A stretch of 64,000 bases of DNA from JAITWN01 sp050486285 (GTDB lineage Bacteria > Pseudomonadota > Gammaproteobacteria > SZUA-140), in the NCBI GenBank assembly GCA_050486285.1, contig JBJHCZ010000007.1, positions 1 through 64,000 on the forward strand, written 5' to 3'. The position numbers were made by a program, and so were the translations under genes. This document shows, piece by piece, positions 46,125 through 57,123 of the stretch; position 1 is the stretch's first letter; the number at the start of each line of letters is the position of its first letter. The notes under the pieces were generated by a model. The model made no database searches, had not been told where the DNA came from, and saw nothing but the letters and a program-made list of their open reading frames with translations.

Positions 46125-49100
46125 AACTGGAGCCCCACGCCGAGCGTGATGTAGGACGGACTGAAATCCCCGAGGCCGCGGCTCTGGAACGAGATCGGGA
46201 TGCCGTCCGGCGAGAACACGATGCCGACCGGCAGGTCCGAACGGGAGCGCCCGAGACTGTAGTTCGCGAACAGACTCAGCTTGTCCTGGCCGGGCGGCTG
46301 GTAGACCAGCCCGAGCGTCAGGTTATCGGTGTCATGCCGGCGCCGGCGCTCCTGGTTCAGCGCGTTCAGCGCATTGGTATCGGCGAAGGTAAACAACCGC
46401 ATCTCCCTGGTCAGCGAAACCACGCCGGTCAGGCCGGGGATGAAGTGAGAGGTCCCGAACCAGCCTCGCGGATTGCGCACCGATGTCCGCCAGGTCAGAC
46501 CGAACTCGTTGGAGCCGTAGGCATAGTCGGTGCCGAGCGGATGTTCGTTCTCCCTGATCAGGAAGGTGTAGTTCATGATCCAGTCGCCGTAGCTCAGCGA
46601 ACGATAGAAGAACGTCAGGCCGGCGCCATACGAGAAGGTCTCCGTCAGCGCCTGCACCGGCAGGTCGGAATCGCTCCAGAATACGCGCGCCTGCAGGGTC
46701 TTCATCGTCGGCGATGCGCGCTCGAGATCGGCGCCGACGAGTCGCCGCAGGCGGCGCTCCTCGAGCCGCCCGAGCGCCTCGGCGGCGCGGCCGCCCGCCT
46801 CATGGCCCGCGCCTTCCGACACGACCTGCTCCAGTAGCGCGATCGCGCGATCGATCCGGTCGGTCACGCTGTAGAACAGGCCGAGCCGGAGCTTCGCGGT
46901 CAGATTGCGCGGGTCGGCGTCGAGCACCTGCAGGAACGCGGCCTCGGCCTCGGGATAACGCCGTTGCTGCTGGTGGACCGCGCCGAGATTCAGCAGCACC
47001 AGCGGATCGTCGGGCGTAATCGCCTGGATGCGCCCCAGCGCCGTCCGCGCCCGGCCCCAGCGTCCCCGCTGGATCTGCTCGAGCGCGCCTTCGAAGCCGA
47101 GGCGATCGAGCACCTCGCGGCGCTGAGCGGGCGTCTCGGCCATCCGCATCGCAACGGCGAGGGTCTCGTCGGCCTCTGTGCCGCGACCCTGCTGACGATG
47201 CAGATCGGCGAGGCGCAGGCGCAGATCGAATCGCTCCGGCGCCTGCCCGATCGCGTGCTCGAGATGCGCCAGCGCCCGGGCGCCGAGGCCGAGGCGCGCC
47301 TCGGCGGACGCGGCGCGCATCAGCAGATCCACGTCGTCGGGATGGGCAGCGAGCTGTTGCCGATATCGCTCCGCGGCTTGCGCGATGTCCCCCTCCGCCT
47401 CGAGACGCGCGGCATCGGCCATCGCCGCCTCCAGAAGCAGCGACTCGCGCGCCGCCGGTTCGGGCGTCAGCGCGATCGCCTGTTCATAGGCCCGGCCGGC
47501 CTGGAGGAAATTGCCGAGGTCGCGCTGGATGCGCGCAAGCTGCCGCTCATAGCGCTCGTCGTTCGGTTCGAGGTCGACGCTGCCTTGCGCATGCGGCAAG
47601 GCCTCGCTCGCGAGACCGCGGTCATGCAGGATCACGGCCAGCATGAATTTCGGTTCCGGGCTGAATGGCCAGGCCTCGACCAGCGCCTCCAGGACCTGCT
47701 CGGCGACGCCATGCTGATCGATCAGGGACAGGGCGACCGCGACGCGGGTCAGCAAGCCGATCTCGGCATCGGTCTGTATCGCCTGGCCGAGCATGGTATT
47801 GGCGATGCGCAGGCCCTGCTCGGCGATCTCCTGCGCGAGCGAAGCCGTCGCCCCCGCAGCGACCATTTCCTCCAGCGCCGCCACCGCGCCGGCGAAGTCG
47901 CCGAGATCGGTCCGCGCGCCGATCCGGCCCAGCCGCGCCGCGTGCAGCGACGGATCGGCCTCGACCGCAAGATCGAAGGTCTGCAGCGCATCGCGGGAAC
48001 GACCCTGCTGACGCTGCACGATGCCGAGATTCAGCAATGTCAGGGGGTCATTCGGGACGACCGCCAGGATCTGCTCGAAGCGCGCCTCGGCCGCATCGAG
48101 CCGCCCCTGCCCGGACAACGCCAGGCCGGCCCGGTACTGGGCCATGCCTTCCTCGACCCGGCTGCGGATGCGGGCCTCGCGCGCCAGCCGCAGATCGACC
48201 GCGGCGCCCTCGAGCTGCGACGCCAGCACCGCCGTCTCTCCGCCCGACTCGATGCCGATGGTCGGATCGTCGGCGGGACCGCTGCGCGCAATGGTATCGC
48301 CGGGCAGGATCAGCGATGGGTCGATGAGCCGCGGATTGTCGCGCCACTCCGCCTCCCAGCGGTTCACATCGACGCCGATCGCAGCGGCGATCTCCCGCGC
48401 ACCGTCACCCGGTCGGACCTGGTATCGCCTCACCGCCTCGCCTTCGACCGGTCCGCGGACCTGCAACTGGCGCCGGTAGACCTGCTCGAGCATGCGGCGC
48501 AGCGCGGGATTGTCGCTGATGACGGCCGCCGCGAGCCGCAGCTCCGGCGCGCGCTCGATCCGCGACTCCCCCTGTTCGGGGAGGCGGCCGCCGCGCCAGC
48601 CGAGGCCCTGCAGCAGGTCCCGGGTGTCGGTGAAACGCAGGCCGGCCGACAGGCTGGCGTTGTAGCTGCGTCCCTGCGAGGTCTCGCTGATCATCTCCTT
48701 GATGTCGCTGACATGGGCGTTGGCGCTGTAGAAATGCCGGGGGAAATTCAGGTTGCCGGAGACGCCGAACCGCGGCACCAGCAGATCGCGCTCGGTACTG
48801 TGGTTCGACACGTAGGCGAGACCGGTGTCGAGCCGCAGATTGAGGCTCGGGACCGGCCAGAAATTCGTGCCGAGGTTGTAAAACAGTTGCGAGCTGAAGC
48901 GCGTGTTGATCGCGCCGGTGCCCGACAGGTCCAGTTCCTCGATCGTCGATTCACCGATCGTCGTCGAGTACGACAACTGGGAGGTGAACAGCGCGAGCCG
49001 GGTGCGCAGCGCGCTGGCGCGCCGCCGTGCCTCTTCGACGACCTGATCGCCCGGCACGCCGACGCGGACGATATGCCGATACTGGATCAGCGCGAGATCG

Positions 49101-52100
49101 AAATCGTTGCTGCGCTCGTACAGCTCGGCGAGATTGAAACGCATCGCGACGTTGTCCGGCGCGAAACGGACCGCGTCGCGGAACGCCCGCGTGGATTCGT
49201 CGAACCTGCCCTGCTGGCGATACAGCGATGCGAGCATGAAGTAGGTGCGTTCATTGCCGAGATCCTGGTCGTTGATCCCCCGCAGGTGCCGGATCGCGGC
49301 GAACGGGCGGTCCTCCTCGACCATGTGCCGCGCGACCGACATGACCAGTTCGCGCACCTGTACCTTGATGCGTTCCTCGTCGGTGTCATGCGCGATCGCA
49401 TAGGCGTAGGCCTCGGCGGAGGGCATGTCCCGCCCCGCCGCCGTGTAGACGCCGCCGAGCTGCATCCATGTCCTGGGATTGTCCGGCTGCAGACGAAGGG
49501 CGGTGCGCAACTGCTCGATCGCATCGTCGAAGCGGCCGGCGCGCGTATAGATAAACGCCAGCGTGGTGCGCGCCGCGACGTTGCCGCCGTCGCTGCGGAC
49601 CATCCGCTCCAGTCCTGACATCGCCTCTTCATCGCGGCCTTCGCCGAGCATCGCCTGGATGCGGGCGCCGTACAGCGCCGCGAGCAGCGGCTGCGCCTGG
49701 CGGCCGGCCGCCGTGTTGCGGCCGAGTTCGAGGACGCGCTCATAGGCGTGGATCGCGCTGTCCTCACGTTCGAGGGCTTCGTACAGATTGCCGAGCGTCA
49801 GCCAGGGGTCCTGAAAGCCCGGCAGCGCCTGCGTGACCCCGGTCAGCATGACCTCGGCCTCGGCATAACGACCCTGCTGATAATAGACGTCGCCGAGGCG
49901 ATAACGGGTGAGCTGATCGTCGGGGACGACGGTCAGCATGCGCTCGAGGATCTCCTCCGCGTCGTCCAGCGCTCCGGCGGCCAGCAGCTCCTCGGCGGCG
50001 TCGAAGCCGAGCAGCCTGCGGGCATGCAGGGCCTCGGGGCTGGCCGGACTGATGCGGATGACCGCCGCCAGTTGTTCCAGAGACCGGGTCGTGTCGCCGC
50101 GCGAGCGGTACACCTCCGCGAGCCGCAGCCTGACACCGGGGCTGTCGGGGGCCAGCTCCAGCACGCGCGCGAAGGTCGCATCGGCGTCCTCGTCGCGACC
50201 GAGTTCGACCAGCATCCTGCCGCGCTCGCCGAGGACCGTGACCTCGTCCGGAAACAGCTCGAGCAACGCATCGTATTCGCGCAAGGCCGCGGCAGGGTTG
50301 CCGGCCTCCGCCAGTTGCGCGCCCCGGATCAGGCCCAGGCGCATGCGCGACTGACGCTGGATCTGCGCGTCCTCGCCCTGGCGCGACAGCCGTTCGTACA
50401 GCGGGACGGCCTCGTCGATGCGGCCGGCCTGCTCGTAAACGCCGGCCAGGTGTTGCAGCACGAGGAAATGGTCCGGGACCAGTGCCACGCTGCGTTCCAT
50501 CGCCTCGATACCCTGATCGAAACGACCGCGATCGGCATGCGCCCGCCCGAGCAGATACCAGACCTCCGGATCGCGCGGCGCCCTGCGGGAGGCGGCCTCG
50601 AGCATCGGGACGGCCTGATCGGCGACATTGCGCTCGATCAGGAGCCGCGCCAGCCGCCGCGCATCGGCCACGTCGCCGTTGCCGCGATTCAGGTCCGCGG
50701 CCAGCAGGTCGGCCTGGCGGGCGTACAGCGCGGTCTGCTGCTGGCGCGCCGGTCCGCTCAGGCGCGGGTCCGGCACGGTCGCGATGACGCGATCGAGGAG
50801 TCCGATGGCCTCGTCGGTCCGTCCGGTCTCGGCCATCAGGCGCGCCAGCCGCAAGGCCGTCTGCGGCCCCAGCGCCGGTAACGGCAACAGTTCCCGGTAC
50901 AGCGACTCCGCCTCGGTCAGACGCAGCGCACGGTGATACAGCACGCCGAGGTACAGCCTGACCTGCGGGGAGCGGGGCATCGCCGTCAGATACTGTTCAA
51001 GCGTGCGCAGCGCCTGCTCGACCTCGTCACGATCCAGCCGATCCGGGTCTTCATCGAGACCGAGCCCTTGCAACCCGAGCAGGAAGCTTTCCCGATCCGT
51101 CGACAGTTCCAGCACGCGCACGTAGGCGGCCTGCGCGCGCACTTCGTCGCCGCGCGATCGGTACAATGCGCCGAGGTCGGCGCGGACCAGCGGGTCCTGC
51201 CGATCCAGCCGCGCGGACTCGGTCAGCGCCTCTTCGGCAAGCCGGTCCGTGCGCAACTCCTGGTAGGCGCGGCCGAGCGCGCGCTGGTAGCGGGCATTGC
51301 CGGGATCGATATCGACCGCGCGCTTGAGCACGACGGCGCTGTCGGCATGCTCATTACGCCCGGCATAGACGAGGCCGAGCTGATAATGGGCCTCTGCGCT
51401 GTCCGGCGCGATCCTGACCAGTTGTTCGAAGACTTCGCGGGCGGCATCGAGGCCGCCCAACTCCCGCGCGCGCAGTCCCGCCGGCATCAGCAGCGCGGCC
51501 GCCGCGGCCGGATCCCGTTCGGCGTTCGCGCGCTCGATCTCCTGCCGCGCCTGCCGCAGCAGCAGGCGATCGAGTTCGCCGCGCGCGGTCTCCGCGCGCG
51601 GCGATGGCGGCTGCTCGGTCGTCAGTTCGGCATAGGCGGTGACCGCCTCGTCTTCCCGGCCCTGCGCCGCGCGGGCGCGCGCCAACCCGAGACGCGCATC
51701 GGGATCGCCCGGCGCGAGCCGCAGGGCCTCGGCATACGCGGCCTCGGCGTCATCGAACCGGCCTGCCTCGCGAAGGATGTCCGCGATGGCCAGATGCACC
51801 AGCGGATCGTCGGTCACGTCCTCGGCGACCCGCCGCGCCGTCGCCAGCGCCCTCGCGTAGTCACCCCGCTGTTGTTGCGCCCGCGCCTCGGCCAGCCCGA
51901 GGCGATCGAGCGCCACCGTCCGCCATGCGAGCACGGGATTCAGTTCGAGCAGACGCAGGTACTCGGCGCGGGCGCGCTCCCGGTCCCCGCGCCGCTCATG
52001 GAGGGCGGCCAGCCGCGCGCGGACCTCGCTGTCGAAGGGAAAGGCCTCGACGACCTCGGTGAGCGTCGACTCGGCCTGCTCCAGTTCACCGGCTTCGTCA

Positions 52101-54298
52101 TAGGCAATGCCGAGTCGCCGCTTGAGCACGAGATTCACCTCGGTCACCGCGAGCATCCGTTCGAGATAACGCGCCTGGTCGAGCGGGCGGCCCTGCGCCC
52201 TCGCCACTTCGCTGAGCCCGAACAGCGCTGCGGGGCTTTCGGGCTGGCGCTCGAGCAGCAATGTATACAGGGTCCGCGCCCGCGCCACGTCCTGCTGGGT
52301 CATGGCGCGGCGCGCCTGGCCGATCAGGATCTGCTCGAGACGCGCCAGCGCCCCGACCGCCTGGGGCTCCATCGGCGTCCCGCGCGCCAGCGTCAGCGCC
52401 TGCCCGATGGCATCGAAGGCTTCGCCATGGCGATCCGCTTCGATATAGAAACCGGCCAGCACGAGCCGGACCTGCACATTCGACGGATCGAGTTCGAGGG
52501 TCTCGAGATAGACACGCTCCGCCTGCGGATTCCGCCCGGCCTCCCGGTAGAGCTGGGCGACTTGCAGGCGGAGGTTCAGGTTCTCCGCTTCCCGCGCCAG
52601 CAGCTCGGCGAACACGCCGTCCGCCTGCGCGTCGCGATTCAATGCCAGCAGCACCCGTCCTTCCAGCAGGACGAAGGCGAGGTCGTCCGGGAATCGCGCC
52701 TGCATGCGCTCGATCTCCGCGAGCATGCCGTCGATATCCTCTTCCAGCTGCCTCCGGCTGATCGTCAGCAGACCGAGACCGCGCTCGGCATCCGCGCGCG
52801 CCGTATCATCGGACGCGCGCCGGATCAGCTCCTGCCAGCCCCGTTCGGCGTCGTCGAGTCGGCCGACCTGCTCGTACGCGCGCGCGAGGTCCGTCAGGAT
52901 CTCCCTGTTGCCGGGGGCCAGTTGCCGCCCGCGTTCGAGCATCGCGATGCCGCGCTCGGTCTCGCCCTGGGCGATCTCCGCCCTGCCGAGCCAGGCATGG
53001 ACCTGCGCGTTGTCGGGCGCCTGCTCCAGCGCGATGCGCAACAGCCGCGTCGCATCCTCGGCAAAACCGCGGCGGACCAGGATCTCCGCGAACGCGACGA
53101 CCTCGCCGATATCGGCGTCGCCGCGCTCGAGCGCGGCGCGCTGGGCGCCCAGCCGGATCGCGTACAGGGCGTTCAGGCGCGGGGCGATCTCTCGGCGCTG
53201 TTCATCGCTGAGACCGGCGCGCTCGACCCGTTCATAGGCCGCGATCGCGTCGTCGGTGCGACCGGCCTGCTCGTAGAGCTGCGCCAGCTCGAACCAGGCC
53301 AAGGTGCTGCCGGGGACCAGTTCCGCGACCCGCAGATAGGCCTTCTCAGCGTCCTCGCGCCTGCCGAGCGCCTCGTAGGCGAGGCCGCTGCCGTGGACCG
53401 CGGCCGGCAGGTCCGGCGCCAGCGCGAGGATGTGTTCGAAGATCCGCAGGGCCTCGGTCGGTCGTCCTTCCTGCAAGAAATCGACGGCACGGTTCAAGCC
53501 GAGACGATCGAGCGCCAGCGCCTCGATGTCGCCGCCGGGTTCAAGGGCGATCGCCTCGGCATAGAACGCTTCGGCCCGCGCGCTATCGCCGCGGCGCTCG
53601 TAGGTCGCGGCCAGCCGCATGCGCAGGCCGGCGTCAGCGGGCCGCTGCTCGAGCATGCGCGTGAAGATGCGGTCGGATTCCCCGTGGCGGCCGAGTTCCT
53701 CGAGCACCGGCGCGATCAATTCGAGCAGCCTCGGATCGTCCGGCGTCTGTTCCAGCAGGCGGCGGTAGATCGCCAGCGCCTCCTCGAGCCGGCCGGTCTC
53801 GACCGCGCGTCGAGCCTCGTGGAACGCCAGCCGGCGGCGCGCCTCCCGCAGCAAGGCCTCGTCGTCGGCGCGATCGAGGATCCGGGCGAAGACGCGGGCC
53901 GCGTCCTCGACCCGCCCGGCGAATTCATAGGAACGGCCGAGGTCCATCAGCACACGCAGGTTGGCGGGGGCGAGTTCGACGCTGCGCTCGAGATAGCGGA
54001 GGCCCTCGTCGAACTGGCGCTGCAGGAACAAGGCGCGACCGAGCCAGTAATGGGTCTGGGAGTCATCGGGGGCGCGTCGGACGAGGCCCTCGAGCATGCG
54101 TTCGGCCTCGCCGTAACGACCGGCGTCGATCAGCGCCCGCGCCTGCTCGATCGAACCCGGCGCCGTCTCGCCTGAGTCCGTCTCGATCGCTCCCGTCGGC
54201 GCCGGGGCGGGCGGCGCGGCGGCGAGGACGGCCAGCGGCAGGCACAGGGACACCGCAAGGAGCGCGATGCTGACGGTTTTCAGAAGCAGGCTCTCCAC
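46121..54298 (-). CDS. Giant TPR/LysM/beta-barrel envelope protein
   Basis: A 2725-residue exported protein; GTG start at 54298 followed by signal KTVSIALLAVSLCLPLAVLA. Residues about 35-1770 are dozens of TPRs, with many consensus helices such as DSQTHYWLGRALFLQRQFDEG. Residues 1771-1900 are beta-rich and free of TPRs (TRFSSQLFYNLGTNFWPV). A LysM-like module lies at about 1959-2003 (YQVRPGDGAREIAAAIGVDV ... LPGDTI), suggesting peptidoglycan binding. A second TPR block spans about 2046-2513. The last 200 residues have alternating strands and end in LGVGLQF, the Phe terminus of outer membrane barrels. The layout recalls cellulose exporter BcsC (periplasmic TPR plus barrel), but the size and internal LysM are unusual. 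It heads the GT41 operon. Confidence 0.85.
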
Positions 54299-54486
54299 TT
54301 GACCGAACGAGGGAGATTCAGGGGGATTCCATCCTTCGCGCAGACTCGACCGGGCCGCGTCCTCCCGGATTCATGCCGGCTTCATGCCGGTTCCATGCGC
54401 TGGAAACGCGGGAATTATACCATGCGGGGCCATGATCCCGCATTATCCGGCAGGGGTCGGGGACCGCCATCCCGCGATGGCATCAT
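54299..54486 (-). promoter_or_regulatory. Upstream region of the giant-protein operon with a TATAAT box
   Basis: On the minus strand a perfect TATAAT occurs at 54420-54415; no good -35 hexamer sits 17 bp upstream. A short direct repeat (TTCATGCCGGC) lies at about 54370-54395. I see no gene in this stretch. Confidence 0.4.
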
Positions 54487-54517
54487 GATAAAAAAAGGGG
54501 GGCGTTGCGCCCCCCTT
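54487..54517 (-). terminator. Intrinsic terminator after secreted protein X2
   Basis: Read on the minus strand, an 8-bp GC stem (GGGGGGCG loop CGCCCCCC type, apex 3 nt) is followed directly by TTTTTT. It ends the X1-X2 operon. Confidence 0.88.
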
Positions 54518-54562
54518 GCTTCCATCCCTGGGATCGCGTCGCGCCGTGCGGCGCTCCCGCGA

Positions 54563-55618
54563 TCAGTACGGATTGGCCCCGAAGACGACGTCGTCCCAGT
54601 TGTCGCCGAGGATCGCGGCGCCACCGATGAACGAGCCGTGGTCGAGGTTGTACATCAGGCCGGTGTCCTGCGCGTCCGGATCGAGCGCGAAGCCGCGGAT
54701 CGTCGGGATCGCCGACGCGGTGAACTGCGGCTGGACGAGGCCGGCCGGCGTACCGCCGGCGTTGCCGCCGTTGTTGCCGACGCGATAGATCAGCAGGCCG
54801 AAGTCACGCTGCGCGGCCGTGCGCGTGTCGTGGTTCTGCGTCTGGCCCGGGGCCAGCACCACGCCGGGACCGCCGCCCGACATGTTGTTGCCACCGATCC
54901 ACGTCGCCGAGACCGTGTTGCCGGCGGCAAATGTCAGGCTGTCCGCGCCGATCGTCAACGAACCGGACGCCGTCTGGAAGTTACCGGCGACCATCGTGTG
55001 ACCGAACTGCTGCATGTTGCCCGCGCCGCCCTGCAGGATCTGGATGCGACCGTTTGCAAGGTTCGACGCGCCCTGGTTCGGCGCGTTGTTCGTCATCATG
55101 TCGAAGGTCTGGAAACCGCTGTCCAGGTTCTGGTGGACTTCCATCGTGATCTGGTTGTTGGCGTTGCTGTTGCCGCCGAACTCGAGGCCGCGGTACATCG
55201 CCTGCCCGGTGAAGAACGCGTTCGCCGCATCGTCGATGATGACCTTGGTGCCGATCGCGTTGCTCGCGCCGCCCGAGGACACGGTGCCCTCGTAGGCGAA
55301 GTCGCCCTGCGAACCGCCGGTATCCGTGACGATGAACTGGATGAAGCGCTCGACGCCGGTGTCGACCTCGCGCATCAGCACATCGCCACCGGCCTGGGTC
55401 GCGGTCATGTTGGTGCAGGTCGCGCCGGTCGGGCAAGGCGCCGCGGTGACGTTGTTCGCGTCGAACAGCGCATGGTCGATCGTGAAGTCCCCGCCGCCGT
55501 TGTCGGCGCCGTCATAGGGCAGCGTATAGGTCGCCGCGCCGGCCGCCAGCACCGAACCGCTGGCGAATGCCATCGCGATCGCGCCGGCCAGCACGGTGTT
55601 TCTCTTGTGATTGCTCAT
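54563..55618 (-). CDS. Secreted protein X2 (unknown family), copy 1
   Basis: A 351-residue exported protein. Signal peptide NTVLAGAIAMAFASGSVLAA is followed by a low-charge, Gly/Asn/Thr-rich beta-type body (TLPYDGADNGGGDFTIDHAL, GTVSSGGASNAIG, YRGLEFGGNSNANNQITMEV) and a C-terminus NWDDVVFGANPY. Two cysteines (APCPTGATC) may form a disulfide. I do not recognise the family. It has a close paralogue at 61387, with nucleotide identity especially high across the first 30 codons and the upstream spacer. RBS GGAGAG precedes ATG 55618. It is the second gene after X1. Confidence 0.8.
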   Translation of the reverse strand: MSNHKRNTVLAGAIAMAFASGSVLAAGAATYTLPYDGADNGGGDFTIDHALFDANNVTAAPCPTGATCTNMTATQAGGDVLMREVDTGVERFIQFIVTDTGGSQGDFAYEGTVSSGGASNAIGTKVIIDDAANAFFTGQAMYRGLEFGGNSNANNQITMEVHQNLDSGFQTFDMMTNNAPNQGASNLANGRIQILQGGAGNMQQFGHTMVAGNFQTASGSLTIGADSLTFAAGNTVSATWIGGNNMSGGGPGVVLAPGQTQNHDTRTAAQRDFGLLIYRVGNNGGNAGGTPAGLVQPQFTASAIPTIRGFALDPDAQDTGLMYNLDHGSFIGGAAILGDNWDDVVFGANPY

Positions 55619-55655
55619 AGTTGCTCTCCTGTAAACTTTTTAGCCGGCGGTCGGG

Positions 55656-56699
55656 TTACGGAACCAGACCGTGGTCGAAGCCCGGGAACACGCTGTCCAT
55701 ATTGCCTGCCGGGGCCGGCGTGATGCCCGTCAGCGTCGCCGTACCGGCCGGCACGAAGGCCGGCGCATCGCCGAAGTTCGCATCCCAGGCCGCGAGGCCG
55801 CCCGCCGCCGTCTCCCAGACCGCGACGAAGTTCACGAAGCCGACACCGGTGTCGTCGATCGTGTTGTTCGTATTGGTCCAGTTGAAGCCTTCGCCGGTGG
55901 TGTGGTTGGCGATGCGCTGGACCTCGAGGATGCGGTCGGTGTTCGCCGGCATGTGCATCGGGCCGCCGTGCCACAGCAGACCGGTCAGGAAGGTCGTGCT
56001 GATGTTCTGGCCGTCGGTATAGGTGATCGCGCCGCCGCCCGGGGTCTCGAGCGTGCCGCTGCCCTGGGTGTAGAAGCCCGAAGTCTGGCGCGCGGTGAAC
56101 GGCGTGCCGCGGATGCCGGCGACGTTATCGACGGTATAGTCGAGGCGCATCCTGTCGCCCTGCGACGTATTGGTCGAGAACTGCGCGGTACCGAGGATCT
56201 GCTTCTCGTAGTGGAAGCGGACATTGATGCCGTCGCCCGGGGTGATCGTCTGGTACAGGTCGAAGCCGGCCTGGTTGTTGCCGGCGTCGCGCATCGACCC
56301 ATGCGCGAGTTCCGCCTGCATGATGCCCTGGGTGTCGAGGTCGACGAACTGCAGCGCCGCCATGTCGAAGTTGGTGCCCTGGTTGGTCGACGCGACGAAG
56401 GACTCGTTGCGGAAGGCCGCCGTTGCCGCCGTGCCGCTGAAGCCTTCCTCGACATTGATGGTCTGGAAGAAGCCCGCGCCATCGGGATCGTTGTCCTCGC
56501 GGACACGCGCCTGCAGCATGCCGTTCTCGCTGATCAGCGTGACGCAAGCCGGCGGCGTGCACGAGTTCAGCGTGATGATGCCGGCGGTCGCGCTCCACTG
56601 ATTATAGGTATGGCCGTCGGGCGGCGAGGCCAGCGCCGGGCCGGCGAGCATAAGCGCGGCCGCGCCCACCCCTGCGCCGAACAGATGTATTCTCTTCAT
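55656..56699 (-). CDS. Secreted protein X1 (unknown family), copy 1
   Basis: A 347-residue exported protein with signal HLFGAGVGAAALMLAGPALA. The mature part is beta-rich and polar (GHTYNQWSATAGIITLNSC, ENGMLQARVREDNDPDGAGF, GINVRFHYEKQILGTAQFS, GVGFVNFVAVWETAAGGLAA) and ends in FPGFDHGLVP. A cysteine pair (LNSCTPPACV) lies near the N-terminus. No known domain recognised. It is the first gene of the X1-X2 pair; a 37-bp spacer leads to X2. A long conserved leader precedes it. Paralogue at 62519. Confidence 0.8.
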   Translation of the reverse strand: MKRIHLFGAGVGAAALMLAGPALASPPDGHTYNQWSATAGIITLNSCTPPACVTLISENGMLQARVREDNDPDGAGFFQTINVEEGFSGTAATAAFRNESFVASTNQGTNFDMAALQFVDLDTQGIMQAELAHGSMRDAGNNQAGFDLYQTITPGDGINVRFHYEKQILGTAQFSTNTSQGDRMRLDYTVDNVAGIRGTPFTARQTSGFYTQGSGTLETPGGGAITYTDGQNISTTFLTGLLWHGGPMHMPANTDRILEVQRIANHTTGEGFNWTNTNNTIDDTGVGFVNFVAVWETAAGGLAAWDANFGDAPAFVPAGTATLTGITPAPAGNMDSVFPGFDHGLVP

Positions 56700-56950
56700 A
56701 GTTTCTCTCCTGGATATTTAGGTTAAGGTCGAGCCTGCCTCGCGGGCAGCCTCGCGTCCTTCCTGCCACAGAAACCCTGCATCAAACCCGGCGGACGCAG
56801 CGAATCGTTCGCTCCCCCTGTCCTGGGCCTGTCTTCCTTGAGTCTTACGGCGTGTCGTTCTTGACGGGTGGCCCTGCTAATGCGCCTAAGGCCGGGCATC
56901 GCTTCCCTACTAAAGTCCGTTTTACGCCCGTCCACGGCAATTGTCAATAC
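56700..56950 (-). promoter_or_regulatory. Conserved structured leader and promoter upstream of X1, copy 1
   Basis: About 230 nt of 5' leader. Two blocks (56891-56930 and about 56832-56873) are conserved with copy 2 (63784-63822 and 63731-63775). Each can fold as GGGC...GCCC or GGCC...GGCC with a CGTAA-AC and GGAAG inside, so they look like related tandem units. TTGACA (56947-56942), a 17-bp gap and TAAAAC (56924-56919) form a possible promoter, which would begin transcription within the first block. An alternative start lies in the AT-rich region beyond. Confidence 0.55.
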
Positions 56951-57040
56951 GCATATCTAATATGTAGATAGATCATATATGCTTAACAACTATGCATAAA
57001 ATATGAATCAGACCTAATATATGGCCATTCCCCGGCGGCC
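56940..57040. other. AT-rich divergent intergenic segment
   Basis: About 100 bp with strongly raised A+T (for example ATATCTAATATGTAGATAG) between divergent X1 and the methyltransferase genes, in a GC-rich surrounding. It probably holds promoters or a binding site for an AT-preferring protein. A similar segment is found at 63835-63920. Confidence 0.6.
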
Positions 57041-57123
57041 GGCGAGGGGGCTGGCGTTTGCGGGGTCAAACGGCTATAGAATCTCTGTACAGAGGACTCA
57101 CAGTCTCGATCGGTGACCGCCGG

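Noticed and set aside
50933..54175. A 1080-codon plus-strand open frame opposite the giant TPR gene
   Set aside because: Its composition mirrors the antisense of Leu/Ala/Glu-rich TPRs and shows no domain or start context; the minus strand has clear TPR periodicity.
56700..56950. Leader of X1 as a c-di-GMP-I (GEMM) riboswitch
   Set aside because: It lacks the expected GACGCAAAGCC-type core and the tetraloop-receptor arrangement; similarity was limited to short G-rich words.
57061..57076. GGGGTCAAACGG near the first methyltransferase as another family A arm
   Set aside because: It diverges after GGGGTCA and no complementary partner lies within 100 bp.
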